Counted from the stretch's first letter, positions 24,809-36,481 are shown. The stretch: 64,000 nt of DNA from Parapristionchus giblindavisi (GCA_943737045.1 CALSFV010000052.1:186001-250000); one strand, 5' to 3'. Made by a program: numbers and translations. Notes: generated by a model not told the origin, from the letters alone.

Positions 24809-26293
24809 AGCATTTTTCTTTCTTCATCTTTCATCAGAGCAATCCAGAAAATATCACGGAAATATAGAACGGTCTACTGCAGAATATGGATAATTTGTAT
24901 ACAGAATCCAGAGAATATATCAGATCATTTGTCAAATATCGTATTGTCGCTTGAAAGAGAATACGACCATATTATTATTGTAATAATATTTTTATTAACG
25001 TTGGATTATTATTAATATTATTATTGTATTGTATTGTATAACAATCAACACAAATTCGCTACAGCGATACCGCATTTATCTATCAGAGCATCGAAAATAA
25101 TTTACCGATTCGCATTTATCCGTCGTTTTAAGTGAGTTAAAAAGGGGCGTGGTCAAGGGGGCGGGGCATGTAATTCAGAAAGGTAAAAAGGTGGTGAGTG
25201 AGGGCATCAGATAAAACGAGATTAGATTAAGGGGAGAAATGAGACATTAATAGATAATTCTTCGATACAAGAATAGTACATGTGATATATGCAGTCTCTG
25301 GTGAACTAAAGCAACAGTCATCGATAGGTTGATTGTATGGGAAACGTCGACTACCGTAATCCACACACACACACACTCACACAATATACAGTGGATAATG
25401 GGTATTCATCGGATAATGTAAGCATATTTGACAAGGCAGAATTAACGAGAAAAAACGCACCTATATACCTACAGTAATTATGGGTGAGTGCAGTAAAAGG
25501 GTACGGTAGGGTAAGGGTACGGTAGGTATATGGGCCCGATTCACAGTGGAGAGGGAAAACACAGATGAGATTCGATTGATTGATGAGACAAGGGTAATGA
25601 TAGTGGCGGGTTACGGTAAGATGATTAATCAATAAAGATGAGGTGCAACTAATCGATAGGTGCACGCTACAGTACGAATGAGCAGGATTCATTCCACCCG
25701 GGACTTTTCGAGAAGAGGAGCGGGAAAATTTGGAGCTTCTAGATCAAAGATTAGCAGAATAGACGCAAACGAAGTGAGACATAAACAGGAATAGGTGAGT
25801 GAAATAGTGATAAAAGATGAAGGAATGATCGAAATGAGGAGGAAAAGTAGCCAGAACAAGGGATAAAGACGGGGAAAGACTCGATCGATTACAATAAAGT
25901 AAATGAAATATTGAGTGTAGGGTCAATTCAGTGTCATAGGTGGAGAAATAATTGAAAGAGGATGAGCATTGAATTCTAGTTAATATAATAAAATTACATA
26001 TATGCATAAAATCAGTCATAGTAGGCCAACAAGGAACGAAAGAAATGGAGAGAGATAGAGCAAGGTTGGGACAAGGCATTCGGGAAAAAAGGAATGGGCA
26101 GAGGACAACAAGATGAAATGAATCAATGGAATATTCTAGACTCACACACAGCAATTATCAACACAATAATACATTAAACATACCGCCAAACAGGAACAAG
26201 AGAGCGAAAAAAAATATACGCTATAGATATACATCACACGTGGAGAAACTCTAACTACATTATTTACAGTACTGTGGGGAGAATCAATAATGG

Positions 26294-27751
26294 CTACAGT
26301 ATCGCGCACGCGCCACGTCCGGCTCGCGACGCGGTCGCGTTGCGGCTTCGACAGATACCCGACGCGTACGACGCGTCCTCTTGGCGCACGATGCGCGACT
26401 CTCGTCGTTTGGGCCACGACGAGTACTTGAGCGATGTGGACATTGGCGCCTCCGTGGTGTCCTCTGGCGCCATCGTAGGCGTCTTAGCGGTGTTGTTGTT
26501 GTTGAGACGATCTCCCGTCGCCGGACTGTACGATGGTGATGACGCCGACGAACACGATACCGTATCCGGCGACAGTACACCGGTTGTGCACGGTGTAGTG
26601 AGCGGATTCGGAATCGTCGTCATAGCACACGTCGAAATGGCGCTCATCGAGACTGACGTCACCGTCGACACTCCAACTGCGCAAGGACTGATGGCGGTTA
26701 TGGAAGAAGCGGCAGTGGCAGCCGACGATCCCATGACCGTGTAACGACGAGAGAAACGCTTCGATTGACGAAGAAACTTCTGAAATAGAACACATTTATG
26801 ATCAAAGAACAAAGATCAAAGATCAATCATTTATAGATCGATTGATTGATAATTGCAAACATTGGAGATACAGAGATCAAAAGATCAAAAATCACCCATT
26901 ACCTGATCATAGTCCCTGAATGCCATGGGTATCGCACCAGCTCCATTGGTCATCGAGTGCTCGCAGATGGCATCGTTGACGTCATCATAGTCATCGTCGT
27001 ATTCATCAGAAGAATCTGGCCAATCCAGTGAGGGCGAATCCATCTCAGAGGGCAGAGATGAACAACGACGAAGTAGACGACTGTAAGAGAATCAATCAAT
27101 ATTGGCCAATCAATCAATAATCAAGGCTAGTTATCGATAGAAACATCAACAATTGAAATTGATATTGGAAAGTAAAAAACAACGGCCTATTAAGCTATTT
27201 TTAATTCTACCGTAACCAGTACAGTACTACAGTACTACAGTAATCCCCACTTACCATAGCCTCCTCCTCCTTCCTCCATCACACTCATTCTCTTCCTCAT
27301 CTTCATCCTCTCTATTCCGCTCACTCTGTCGTCGATCTCGCTCTTCCTCTCGCGGAGGCACGATCTTACGGGCTGATCTGAAATAAATCAATATTAAACT
27401 ACATATTTAATAAAAATTGTTCGCACACACACACATATATCGTCTGCGCGAATAGTACATTCGGGAATCTAAGCGAGCGCGAAATATGGATTTCTCCAGG
27501 AATCATGTGATACTGAAACCGGGAATCACCGCCTATCTCTCTAGCATTTGTCATTTTAATTTAATTTAAATAATTAATTCAAATAAAATACATTACCTGA
27601 ATCGTGCATGACTCATGAACGGATTATGTGGTGAGCATTGCACTCGAGCGGACTGAGACACTCCAGTTGTCGTCAGTGGCGTGCCGTGGATGAATGAGGG
27701 CCGCGAGACGCCGGGGGCGGACATTGGCTGGCCAGCGCCAAATTCTGGCTC
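26294..27751 (-). pseudogene. Kinase-less TESK 3' fragment, copy 3 (inverted)
   Basis: Mirror image of copy 2: exons 27597 to about 27751 (partial), 27255-27377, 26903-27080, 26294-26779. Shares copy 2's substitutions against the original, so the inverted duplication came after copy 2 diverged. Reading through the palindrome would give sense and antisense of this tail. Confidence 0.85.
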
Positions 27752-28245
27752 TAATAATATCTTTATGTGCGTTTCAAGTAAGAATGATAATGAGATACAT
27801 AGAGAAATGCATTAGGGACACATAAATACAATACCACAACGAGGTAGTAAGGTTGAATTAACAGATAATGATGATATAACTAAATATTGTCTCATGTGAT
27901 ACTCAATAGAATCCTTTGCGATAATCAATAATAGATAATCAATATCATTAATAGCCAATGTACTGTGACGCATAATTATATTCCGTATAAAATGTACTTG
28001 TGTAATTGCCTTGCTACTGGCTGCTAAACAGAGACAGAACTATCGATCAACTCCCCACTTTTTCCTCCCTCCCTTTCTCGCTCTCTCTTATCTACGTACT
28101 ATCTCACTTGTGCTCTCTCTCTCTGTAAACATAGAAACAAATTGTGGCTGTGGCTGGTTAGTATTGTACCAAATAAACAAGTGTATTTTATACGGTCAAT
28201 ATCTGACATACTATATTCATCACAACCATAAATTTGTATAATCAT

Positions 28246-28787
28246 TTATTCAGGTGAATAAATATAATACGAAATTAGACACATCATTGAAGTTCCCATC
28301 ACTTCTTGCAGCATAAATTTTTGGCACCTGATTTGAAGTAATGAATTTGACTGTGTAAGCAAGGACGACAAACCGAACATGCAGTTAACTCCGAAGCTTC
28401 TAAATAGCGTTCCCATGAAAATCCTGCCCTCTTCAGTTGAGGGCCAGAAAAATGATTCTCCTGAATACATTATAACATTACCGGAATATTTTTCACTGTA
28501 TTACTCCGGTCATAATGGAATTTATACACAGGATATTCAGGGTCGGTATTGCAGGAACCTTTGCAAATAGGTGATGAACCGAACCATTTGCATTTCTGAA
28601 AACACTCAAATCTGATTAAATTTTCTCACTTTATTGAATGAAAATTTTTATAGTAGTCAATACATACGGTAAAGTTGACAGGGCCAATGAGATCCCTTAT
28701 ATATTCGTATTCCTTATCGGCAAAGGTATGGCGAGTGAGAGCGGGTAATATCAAGGACATAAAAACGAAGGCGAGAAGGAATCGCAT
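28246..28787 (-). pseudogene. Small secreted Cys-rich protein, copy F (altered 3' end)
   Basis: Exons 28787-28668, 28595-28505, 28460-28246. Exons 1 and 2 are intact. In exon 3 a two-base deletion after LLT shifts the frame relative to copy C, so the terminal Cys-Cys segment is replaced by unrelated residues running to 28246. The lesion differs from that in A, B and D. Confidence 0.7.
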
Positions 28788-30116
28788 CCTGAAGAAGATT
28801 AAGATATATTCACAAAAAATATATAGTACGAGATTACAATACTAATCTTTATATCTACAAATGTGATATTAAATGCTCCACAATTGGCTCACGATTAACG
28901 AAGAGAAGAAGAAGCTGGGCAACCGATATCAACTGCGAGAGTTGAGAGAATGAAATGGAAAATGGTTGATTGAAAAAAAATGAATTTGAAAATCCAAGCT
29001 ACCAATTAGGGAAAAGGCAATGTAAATGTAGTAACGCGAGGGATCAGTTAGGGGAAAGAACATGTTGATGCATGTAACCTCTTTTTTTAAAATCTTTCCT
29101 TGTATTCTAATCGTGACAGTTGGGGTCATGCCCTTTGGTACCCTCACAATGAGAAGATCGACCTATGACATACGACACATATTCAAGACCATCCAATCGT
29201 CTTACAGCGATAATAGTAACTCTAAGCTCTGCCCTCATGAGGACGCTTCTTCGTGCACCCACATACAGAGAAATAAGTGTTATTGTGCGTATAAAATGTA
29301 CTTGCATAAGAAAATGACACTGCTCTAAAGAACGGAAGTCGCTCAAAGGCTAGATCTCGCCCCGCTTCTCGATTGTCTCTCCGCTGCCTCTCACCTAACC
29401 CGGCTGACCATCGCCGCGCGCTATTTGATATAAAAGAGATCGGCACATGTTTCTGAAACATGCAAAACAAGAAATAGTCTCGCCTACAAATAAAACAAGT
29501 GATTTTTATACTCTCAATGTCCACATAAGACAATCACAGAAATGAGCCCTTATCTATAATCTACCGTCACGATTACAATGCGAGGACCGATTTAAAAAAA
29601 GAGGTTACATGCATCAACATGTTCTTTCCCCTAATTGATCCCTCTTGCTACTACACATTGCCATTTCTCTAATTGGCAACTTGGGTTTGTCAATTTCATT
29701 TTTTTTCAATCAACCATTTTTCATTTCATTCTCTCAACTCTCAAAGTTGATATCGGTTGCCCAGCTTCTTCTTCTCTTCGTTAATCGTGAGTCAATAGTG
29801 GAGTATATAATATTACATTTGTAGATATAAAGATTAGTATTGTAATCTCGTACTATATCTTTTTTTGGCTAATACATCTTAAGTCATTAATTAGTTGTGT
29901 CATTTTTTCAAGCCCAATACAAGATGTCCTACATCATTTTAGCTCGACTACTCCCTTTAAGACAAAATTCCTGTACATTCATTTTCAATTACTCCACACC
30001 CTTTCTAAATCTTCGCTGATCCACTATAAAAGAATATCACAATAACATTATTTTTATTGATTTAAAAAAAAGCAATTTTGTTCTTTGTTCACCTTGTAGG
30101 CCAAATCTTCATCAAG

Positions 30117-30892
30117 ATGCGATTCCTTCTCGCCTTCGTTTTTATGTCCTTGATATTCCCCGCTCTCACTCGCCGTAAATTAGACGATATGTACACCGAA
30201 TATTTAAGGGATCTCATTGGCCCTGCCAACTTTAGCGTATGTATTGAATAATACTAATAATACTACTCCTACTACTACTACTACTAATAATAATAATAAT
30301 AATAATAATAATATCTTTATGTGCGTTTCAGGTAAGAATGATAATGAGATACATAGAGAAATACATTACGGACATACTATAAAAATTTTCCTTCTTTATT
30401 TGTTGTTGACAAACCAGAGCTGTGACGAATCTCTCGCTTAGTCACTGTCAGGGCTGGGACAGTCTAACCAACACATAGTCACTTCATCGTTTCGCTATAT
30501 TTTGAACCCAACTCTTGATATTCCCAGCTCTTGACGAACACTCTCACGAACAAAATAAAGTGAGAAAGTTTAATCAGAGTTGAGTACTTTTAGAAATGCA
30601 AATGGTTCGGTACATCACCTATTTGCCAAGGTTCCTGCAATACCGACCCTGAATATCCTGTGTATAAATTCCATGATTCAGGTTGTAATACAGTCAAAAA
30701 TATTCCATTAATGTTATATTGTATTCAGCCGATAAAGAATTGTGGCCCTCAACTGAAGAGGGCAGGCATTTCATTGCTGCTCTATATCATCGCTTCGGAT
30801 TGAACTGCGTAGCCGGTTTGTCGTCCTTGCTTACACAAAGTCAACTTCATTTCTCAAAATCAGGTGCCAAAAATTTATGCTGCAAGAAGTGA
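30117..30892 (+). CDS. Small secreted Cys-rich protein, copy E (intact, most diverged)
   Basis: Exons 30117-30236, 30594-30681, 30729-30892; 372 nt, 123 residues. Signal peptide MRFLLAFVFMSLIFPALTR, then KCKWFGTSPICQGSC, LNCVAG and SGAKNLCCKK at the end; all six cysteines kept. Its second intron is 47 bp with a GTTGTA donor. The first intron is enlarged to 357 bp by a CTA/ATA microsatellite and a piece resembling 14110-14160. Amino-acid changes around the signal cleavage region (RRKLDDMYTEY in place of RHTFADKEYEY) suggest an independently evolving functional copy. Confidence 0.7.
30245..30312. repeat. CTA/ATA microsatellite in copy E intron
   Basis: Runs of CTA then ATA triplets, about 22 units in all, inside intron 1 of copy E. 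Confidence 0.9.
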
Positions 30893-31019
30893 TGGGAACT
30901 TCGATGATGTGTCTAATTTCGTATTATATTTATTCACCTGAATAAATGATTATACACATTTATGGTTGTGATGAATGCAGTATGTCAGATAATCATGTGT
31001 CACAGAAGAGTGGCTATTT

Positions 31020-31450
31020 ACGATAATCAGTATCTAATTGTAAGATTTATTATATAAAATTTTAGTCTGAGTCTATTTGTATATTTTTTATGTGTACGCG
31101 CATCACTTCGTGTAAAATGACATAATAAAGCTTACGAATTTCAAGAAATTTAATTTTTGATTTTTGCAATTTACACATATCTCACATTCGGTTGAAATTC
31201 TCGATGCCTGCAAACTGTTGGCTGGCCAAGGGAATGTGACCACCATGTACACAATCGTTATGGCTACAAGATGCATTATATCATTGCTTCCATCATCTCT
31301 TCAACGAGGATAGAATAAGAAAAGTCTGAAAATCAGACGAGAAAAAACATATTCAGAACGATATGATATTATTGTTCAGCTGTGTTTAGAAGGGTACATG
31401 ACATGTTACTCACCAATAAAAGAAATGAAAGTGCTATCACGATTGAAAAG
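31020..31450. repeat. Detached piece of FB4-type arm, direct orientation
   Basis: Matches 33100-33520, the outer part of the FB4 right arm, in the same orientation, with many substitutions. It abuts FB4 on the left, so that arm sequence is present three times: 31020-31450, inverted at about 31640-32060, and 33100-33520. Confidence 0.75.
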
Positions 31451-31473
31451 ATATGTTTTTTTTCACTTTTTAC

Positions 31474-33698
31474 TTAAGAGACCGGCTCGGTAAGACTCGA
31501 GCATTTTGACCCCCGCCGGACATTCGCGAGGACTTTCGATCTGGGGCTCAATACTTTCATCATAGACACATACCGGGGGGAGACCGATGAAAGTTATAGT
31601 GAAAACGCCCTTAGGCTCAAACCCGGCTCACATATGTTGCATTAAGTAAAAATTTATAAAAATCATACCTTTTCAATCGCGATAGCTAGGACTTTTATTT
31701 CTTTTTATTGGTGAATAACATGTCATGCACTCTTACAAACACAGCTGAACAGTAATATCATATCGTTCTGGATAAGTTTTTTCGTGTCTGATTTTAAGAT
31801 TTTTCCTCTTCTATCCTCATTGAAGAGAGACGGCAAGCACTGACATAGTACATATTGTAGCCCTGACAATAATGTACATGATGGTCACATTTCCGTAGAA
31901 ATCCAAGTTACTAAAATTTTGAAAATTGCAGCTGAATGTGAGATATGTGTAATTTGCAAAAATCGAAAATTAAATTTCTTGTAAATCGCAAGAGTAAGAG
32001 GTAGCTTTATTATGTCATTATACTCGTAGTAATGCGAGTGCACAGGAAAAATATACAAGTAGACTCGGACTACATTTTTAAAAAAATTAGAAAAATCATT
32101 ATTTTATTTTTATTTTTTCAACCCCCACATTCAGTCGACCGTCAAGGCAAGTTGATTCATAGGGCGAATGGTGGCTGTTGCATGTGCGTTTGCAGAAACG
32201 ACTGCAACGTTAAGAATCGTCGTTTCGCAGATCTCGAATTTATTTTTTTTAGTTATCAAACTTGAATATTTATATGTTTCTTTCATATAAATCGGTTGGA
32301 ATGTAGCGTACTGCATCCAAAGCTGTACCATTTTTATCAGTAGGAGTATACGGTATTGAACTACAGTAATCGCCAGGAATCGCGAACTGATTTTTTCCAG
32401 TCGACCCATGATTCTCAACCATGACCCGGGGTTCATGGTTGGGAATGGCTGAGGTCGGAAAAATCATGACGATCTCAGACCAAATACTATTTGGTATTAT
32501 ATCAACAGTGGACCAACTTTTATTTTTATGGATACCATAGCTCGAATTACCGTAATCTAGCTACCGTATCCTATATTAATGTGGTGAAATTCTCGGAAAA
32601 TTCAGGTGCGTGCATTACTATTACGCTAATTCGAGTTATGGTATCCATAAAAATAAAAGTTGGTCCACTGTTGATATAATGCCACATAGTATTTGGTCTG
32701 GGATCATCATGAATTTTTCGACCTCAGCCATTCTCAACCATGAACCCGGGGTCATGGTTGAAAATCATGGGTCGACTGAAAATAAAATCAGTTCGCGATT
32801 CCTGGCGATTACGGTAGTTCAATACCGTATACTCCTACTGATAAAAATGGTACAGCTTTGGATGCAGTACGCTACCTTCCAACCGATTTATATGAAAGAA
32901 ACATATAAATATTCAAGTTTGATAACTAAAAAAATTAATTCGAGATCTGCGAAACGACGATTCTTCACGTAGCAGTCGTTTCTGCAAACGCACATGCAAC
33001 AGCCACCATTCGCCCTATGAACCAACTTGCCTTGATGGTCGACTGAATGTGGGGGTTGAAAAAATAAAAATAAAATAATTATTTTTCTCAATTTTTTAAT
33101 AAAATATAGGCAGAGTCTACTTGTATATTTTTCCTATGTACGCTCATCGCTACGAGTAAAATGACATAATAAAGCTACCTCTTACTGTTGCGAATTTCAA
33201 GAAATTTAATTTTCGATTTTTGAAATTTGCACATATCTCACATTCAGTTGTAATTCTCGAGGCTTATGACAAACTGGCTGGCCAAGGGAATATGACCACC
33301 ATGTACATAATCGTCAGGGCTACAATATGTACTATGTCAGTGCTTGCCGTCTCTCTTCAATGAGGATAGAAGAGGAAAAATCTTAAAATCAGACACGAAA
33401 AAACTTATCCAGAACGATATGATATTACTGTTCAGCTGTGTTTGTAAGAGTGCATGACATGTTATTCACCAATAAAAAGAAATAAAAGTCCTAGCTATCG
33501 CGATTGAAAAGTTATGATTTTTTAAAATTTTTACTTAATGCAACATATGTGAGCCGGGTTTGAGCCTAAGGGCGTTTTCACTATAACTTTCATCGGTCTC
33601 CCCCCGGTATGTGTCTATGATGAAAGTATTGAGCCCCAGATCGAAAGTCCTCGCGAATGTCCGGACCATGCTCGAGTCTTACCGAGCCGGTCTCTTAA
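31474..33698. mobile_element. Foldback element FB4, 2.2 kb
   Basis: TTAA-bounded termini TTAAGAGACCGGCTCGGTAA and the mirror TTACCGAGCCGGTCTCTTAA. Arms pair over about 1.1 kb each around a centre near 32,580. Each arm contains the motif ATCGCGAACTGATTTT (near 32385, mirrored near 32783) and a CATGACCCGGGGTTCATG palindrome (near 32419 and 32740). No transposase. Short reading frames in the arms are mirror artefacts. Confidence 0.88.
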
Positions 33699-34000
33699 AG
33701 AAGGGGACCCATGAGTTGGCATGACTGACTCCCGCCACGATAAGCATGTTGGCTATTGTTTATATTATATGGTAATTGGCGTAACGGATAATGAGAAAAT
33801 GAGAGAGTAAAGTATGCAAATCGGATAGACACTCTTTACATGCCTTGAAAGTTATACTTTCAATGCGCATAGTGAGCTTTAAACATATCGGGAATTAATA
33901 TCAGATATGTCTTTCGATTCGTGTGAATCTATCATTCTATCCGAACAGTCATATTACGAAAAAACTCGTGTGAAAAAAACTCTCCATCTTTAATGTGACA
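33699..34000. other. No feature seen
   Basis: AT-rich unique sequence between FB4 and the Tc1-like foldback. Confidence 0.5.
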
Positions 34001-34088
34001 TACAGTACCGTGCAAAAGCATACCAAAAAGTACATTTTCCAATGTAACTTTGCTTGTACGCAACCACTCAGCCTATTTTTTTGATATA

Positions 34089-34890
34089 GGGTGATGTAAA
34101 CAATAAATTGTGGCAAACTTGTGCTTTTTGCAGGTGCGTGACAAGGATTGACAACTTTATCGCACCCAATTGCAGTCAGACATCAAATTTAATACAGATT
34201 GTTGTCAATGTGTCTAATAAATATTTGCGGTTGCAATTAATGAATGAACTGTTGACAGACAAGAAAAATGAGGATGATACAAGTCATGACCAGAGAAATG
34301 TGCTTTTTTCTACTCAGACAACAAAAAATCTTCTTTTTGATGTCAATCGATTCTTGCCTTCTCATTGACATCAAAACGAATATTTTTTGTTGTCTGAATA
34401 GAAAGAAGCACATTTCTCTAGTCATTCCATTTTTTGGTGCATTTTCATATCCTCATAATAATGAGGACGATAGTTCATTAGTCAAAGCGGCGCACCTCAG
34501 ACAGGTTTGGTGACACGGCGGAGAGTGTGACAGAGAGAATCATTTGATGCCATCTCGCACGCACACCCTCTCTAATGCAGCCCACCAAACCCGCCTGGCA
34601 TCCGCCTCGCCCTCTTTATAAGTTGGAAAACGTGATTAGCCATTCATTGTTGCCGCGCTATTACAGAGGCTGAACTAATGTTTTCTGACATGTATCATCC
34701 TCAGTTTTCTTGTCTGTCTACAAAATAGCCACTATCTGTTGCCACATTTATTTATTTCATACATTGACTACAATCGTTCTACTTTTTGAAGTCTGACAAC
34801 AAATTTCTCCGATAAAGTTGTCAATCGTTTGCCGTTGTCACACACCTGCAAAAAGCACAAGTTTGCCAAAATTTATTGTTTACATCGCCC
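34089..34890. mobile_element. Element nested in FB5 left arm, TA target site
   Basis: The right arm of FB5 supplies the uninterrupted sequence (TTTTTTGATATGTTG in mirror). Here it is split by about 800 bp beginning GGGTGATGTAAACAATAAAT and ending with its mirror, with TA on each side. Inside are a second hairpin (about 34282-34428) and a 150-bp piece also found inside the element at 7940-8276. Confidence 0.82.
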
Positions 34891-35071
34891 TATATGTTAG
34901 GCGCACAGGTCTTACCATCGTATTGTGTAAGAAAAAGAGCGACGTTTCTCAAAAATAAGAAAAAATTAATGAATTTTCCAATTTCGGCGATTTTCACATT
35001 TTGAACTATTATTTTTGTTTATTTTTTACTTGTTTGCTTTATGCTGAAAAATTGTTTTATGTTTTCAGGAG

Positions 35072-35407
35072 ATGGGTCGACCAAATGACTCTACGAAACT
35101 CAGTCGATCGGATCGACAAGCCATTGCTAGACGCCGCGCCATGGGTATGAAGTTGGTGGACCTGGCTGAGCAGTACAACACGGACCTAGGGACGATCTCC
35201 TACTCTGCGAATCGTCCAATTCGGACAAAAAGCTCTGAAAGGCTTCCCCTGACGAGGTCGAAGATCGTCAGATACATCACAACGATCAGCAAGGCAAACC
35301 CGCGAAAATCCGGGGTCCGGGAACAAGTGCAAAGATTGCTTCGGGTCGTTTTACTCTTGGAATACCCAGCTCCGAGGCATGTTAGAGCGCCCATACGGCT
35401 TCCATGA
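35072..35407 (+). pseudogene. Tc1-like transposase N-terminal DNA-binding fragment
   Basis: Reading frame starting MGRPNDSTKLSRSDRQAIAR with a helix-turn-helix profile (LSRSDRQAIARRRAMGMKLV, then LAEQYN and TISYS) and a second DNA-binding segment (RSKIVRYI, SKANPRKSGVREQVQRLL), the bipartite arrangement of Tc1-family transposases. A TTTTCAG acceptor precedes the start. It ends at the foldback centre; the DDE catalytic domain is absent. Confidence 0.7.
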
Positions 35408-35479
35408 GTAAGACGACCCGGAGCAATCTTTGCGCGCGTTCCCGGATCCTTGTGCTGAATCTGCCGATCTTCGAACTCG

Positions 35480-35662
35480 TCAGGGGAAGTCTTTCAGAGC
35501 TTTTTGACCGAATTGTGGACGATTCGCAGAGTAGGAGATCGTCCCTAGATCCGTGTTGTACTGCTCTGCCAGGTCCACCAACTTCATACCCATGGCGCGG
35601 CGTCTAGCAATGGCTTGTCGATCCGATCGACTGAGTTTCTTAGAGTCATTTGGTCGACCCAT
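35480..35662 (-). pseudogene. Mirror copy of the Tc1-like N-terminal fragment
   Basis: Same first 48 residues (MGRPNDSKKLSRSDRQAIAR and on), frameshifted after SANRP relative to the left-arm copy. Confidence 0.7.
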
Positions 35663-35937
35663 CTCCTGAAAACATAAAACAATTTTTCAGTATAAAGCAA
35701 ACAAGTTAAAAATAAACAAACATAATAGTTCAAAATGTGAAAATCGCCGAAATTAGAAAATTCATTAATTTTTTCTTATTTTTGAGAAACCTCGCTCTTT
35801 TTCTTACACAATACGATGGTAAGACCTGTGCGCACAACATATCAAAAAAATTAGTCTGATTGGATTCGTACAAGCAAAGTTACATTGAAAAATAAAAATA
35901 AAAAAAAGTACTTTTTGGTATACTTTTGCACGGTATG

Positions 35938-36097
35938 TATGTGAGCCAGGTTTGAGCCGCAGGGCATTTTCACTATTACTTTCGTCTGTCTGCCCCCGGT
36001 AAGTGTCTATGATGAAAGTATTGAGGGCCCGATCGAAAGCCCTCGCGAATGTCCAGCAGGGGTTCAAAAAGTCCTACCGAGCCGGTCTCTTAATATA
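35938..36097. repeat. Solo terminus of an FB4-type element
   Basis: Matches 33546-33699, the right end of FB4, down to CCGAGCCGGTCTCTTAA. There is no partner arm nearby; the other side was probably lost or replaced by the Tc1-like foldback. Confidence 0.8.
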
Positions 36098-36358
36098 TAC
36101 ATAGCATAGCTAATAATGTACCCTATGGTTTTCCGTCCCCTATGTCTATCTTCACTGCATCATAATTCCTTCGCACTCTATGGCATATGTTACGTAAGAC
36201 TAGACAATGGGGTATTCCCGGGGTTCCTCAGCCGCCCCATGGCTGTTTCCCACCATATTGAGGTATTCACACGGTATCCGAGAGGGAGTGAATGAGGGGG
36301 GAAGACCTATGATGGGTCACGCGTCATCTCACTACTACTGTCACTTCACCTTGTTGTT

Positions 36359-36481
36359 AAAGGCATACGACGAGCTAATGTGAAACTCACCGCACTGGCA
36401 ACACTCTCTCGTAAATAAAGAAGGCGAGAGAAAATTGCCAGAGGAGTGAATTTCAAATTAGCTCGGGTGTGAAACCTTTAA
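36359..36481. mobile_element. 115-bp MITE (GAGAGAG-hairpin family), copy 1
   Basis: TTAAAGGCATAC... to ...GAAACCTTTAA with an inner CTCTCTCGTAAATAAAGAAG / CGAGAG hairpin and GAGCTAAT / AATTAGCTC subterminal repeats. This is the reference copy for the family listed in the other MITE entries. Confidence 0.85.

Larger units (their letters stand above)
22678..28275. repeat. Right arm of 14-kb palindrome
   Basis: Reverse complement of 13650-19250 in the order: shared block, FB3, kinase 3' flank, TESK fragment, then the outer end running into inverted unit 3. All reading frames here mirror those of the left arm. Confidence 0.9.
28240..30985. repeat. Inverted gene-pair unit 3
   Basis: Third copy of the head-to-head pair, mirrored about position 29,452, holding copies F (minus) and E (plus). 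It is more diverged than units 1 and 2, especially its right half. Confidence 0.8.
34003..35937. mobile_element. Tc1/mariner-like foldback element FB5
   Basis: TA-flanked ends: CAGTACCGTGCAAAAG on the left and the mirror CTTTTGCACGGTATG on the right, typical of Tc1-type termini. Arms of about 560 bp each carry the 5' part of a Tc1-like transposase gene (see 35072-35407 and 35480-35662) facing one another. The left arm is interrupted by another element at 34089-34890. Confidence 0.82.

Noticed and set aside
26274..26744. A 156-codon gene antisense to the TESK tail (also at 5575-6045 and 15183-15653)
   Set aside because: An antisense shadow of a GC-rich Ser/Thr coding exon, kept open in all three copies because the sense exon is conserved; no splice or start context.
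30217..30441. An Asn/Thr-rich 74-codon protein
   Set aside because: It is the translated microsatellite in the intron of secreted-gene copy E.
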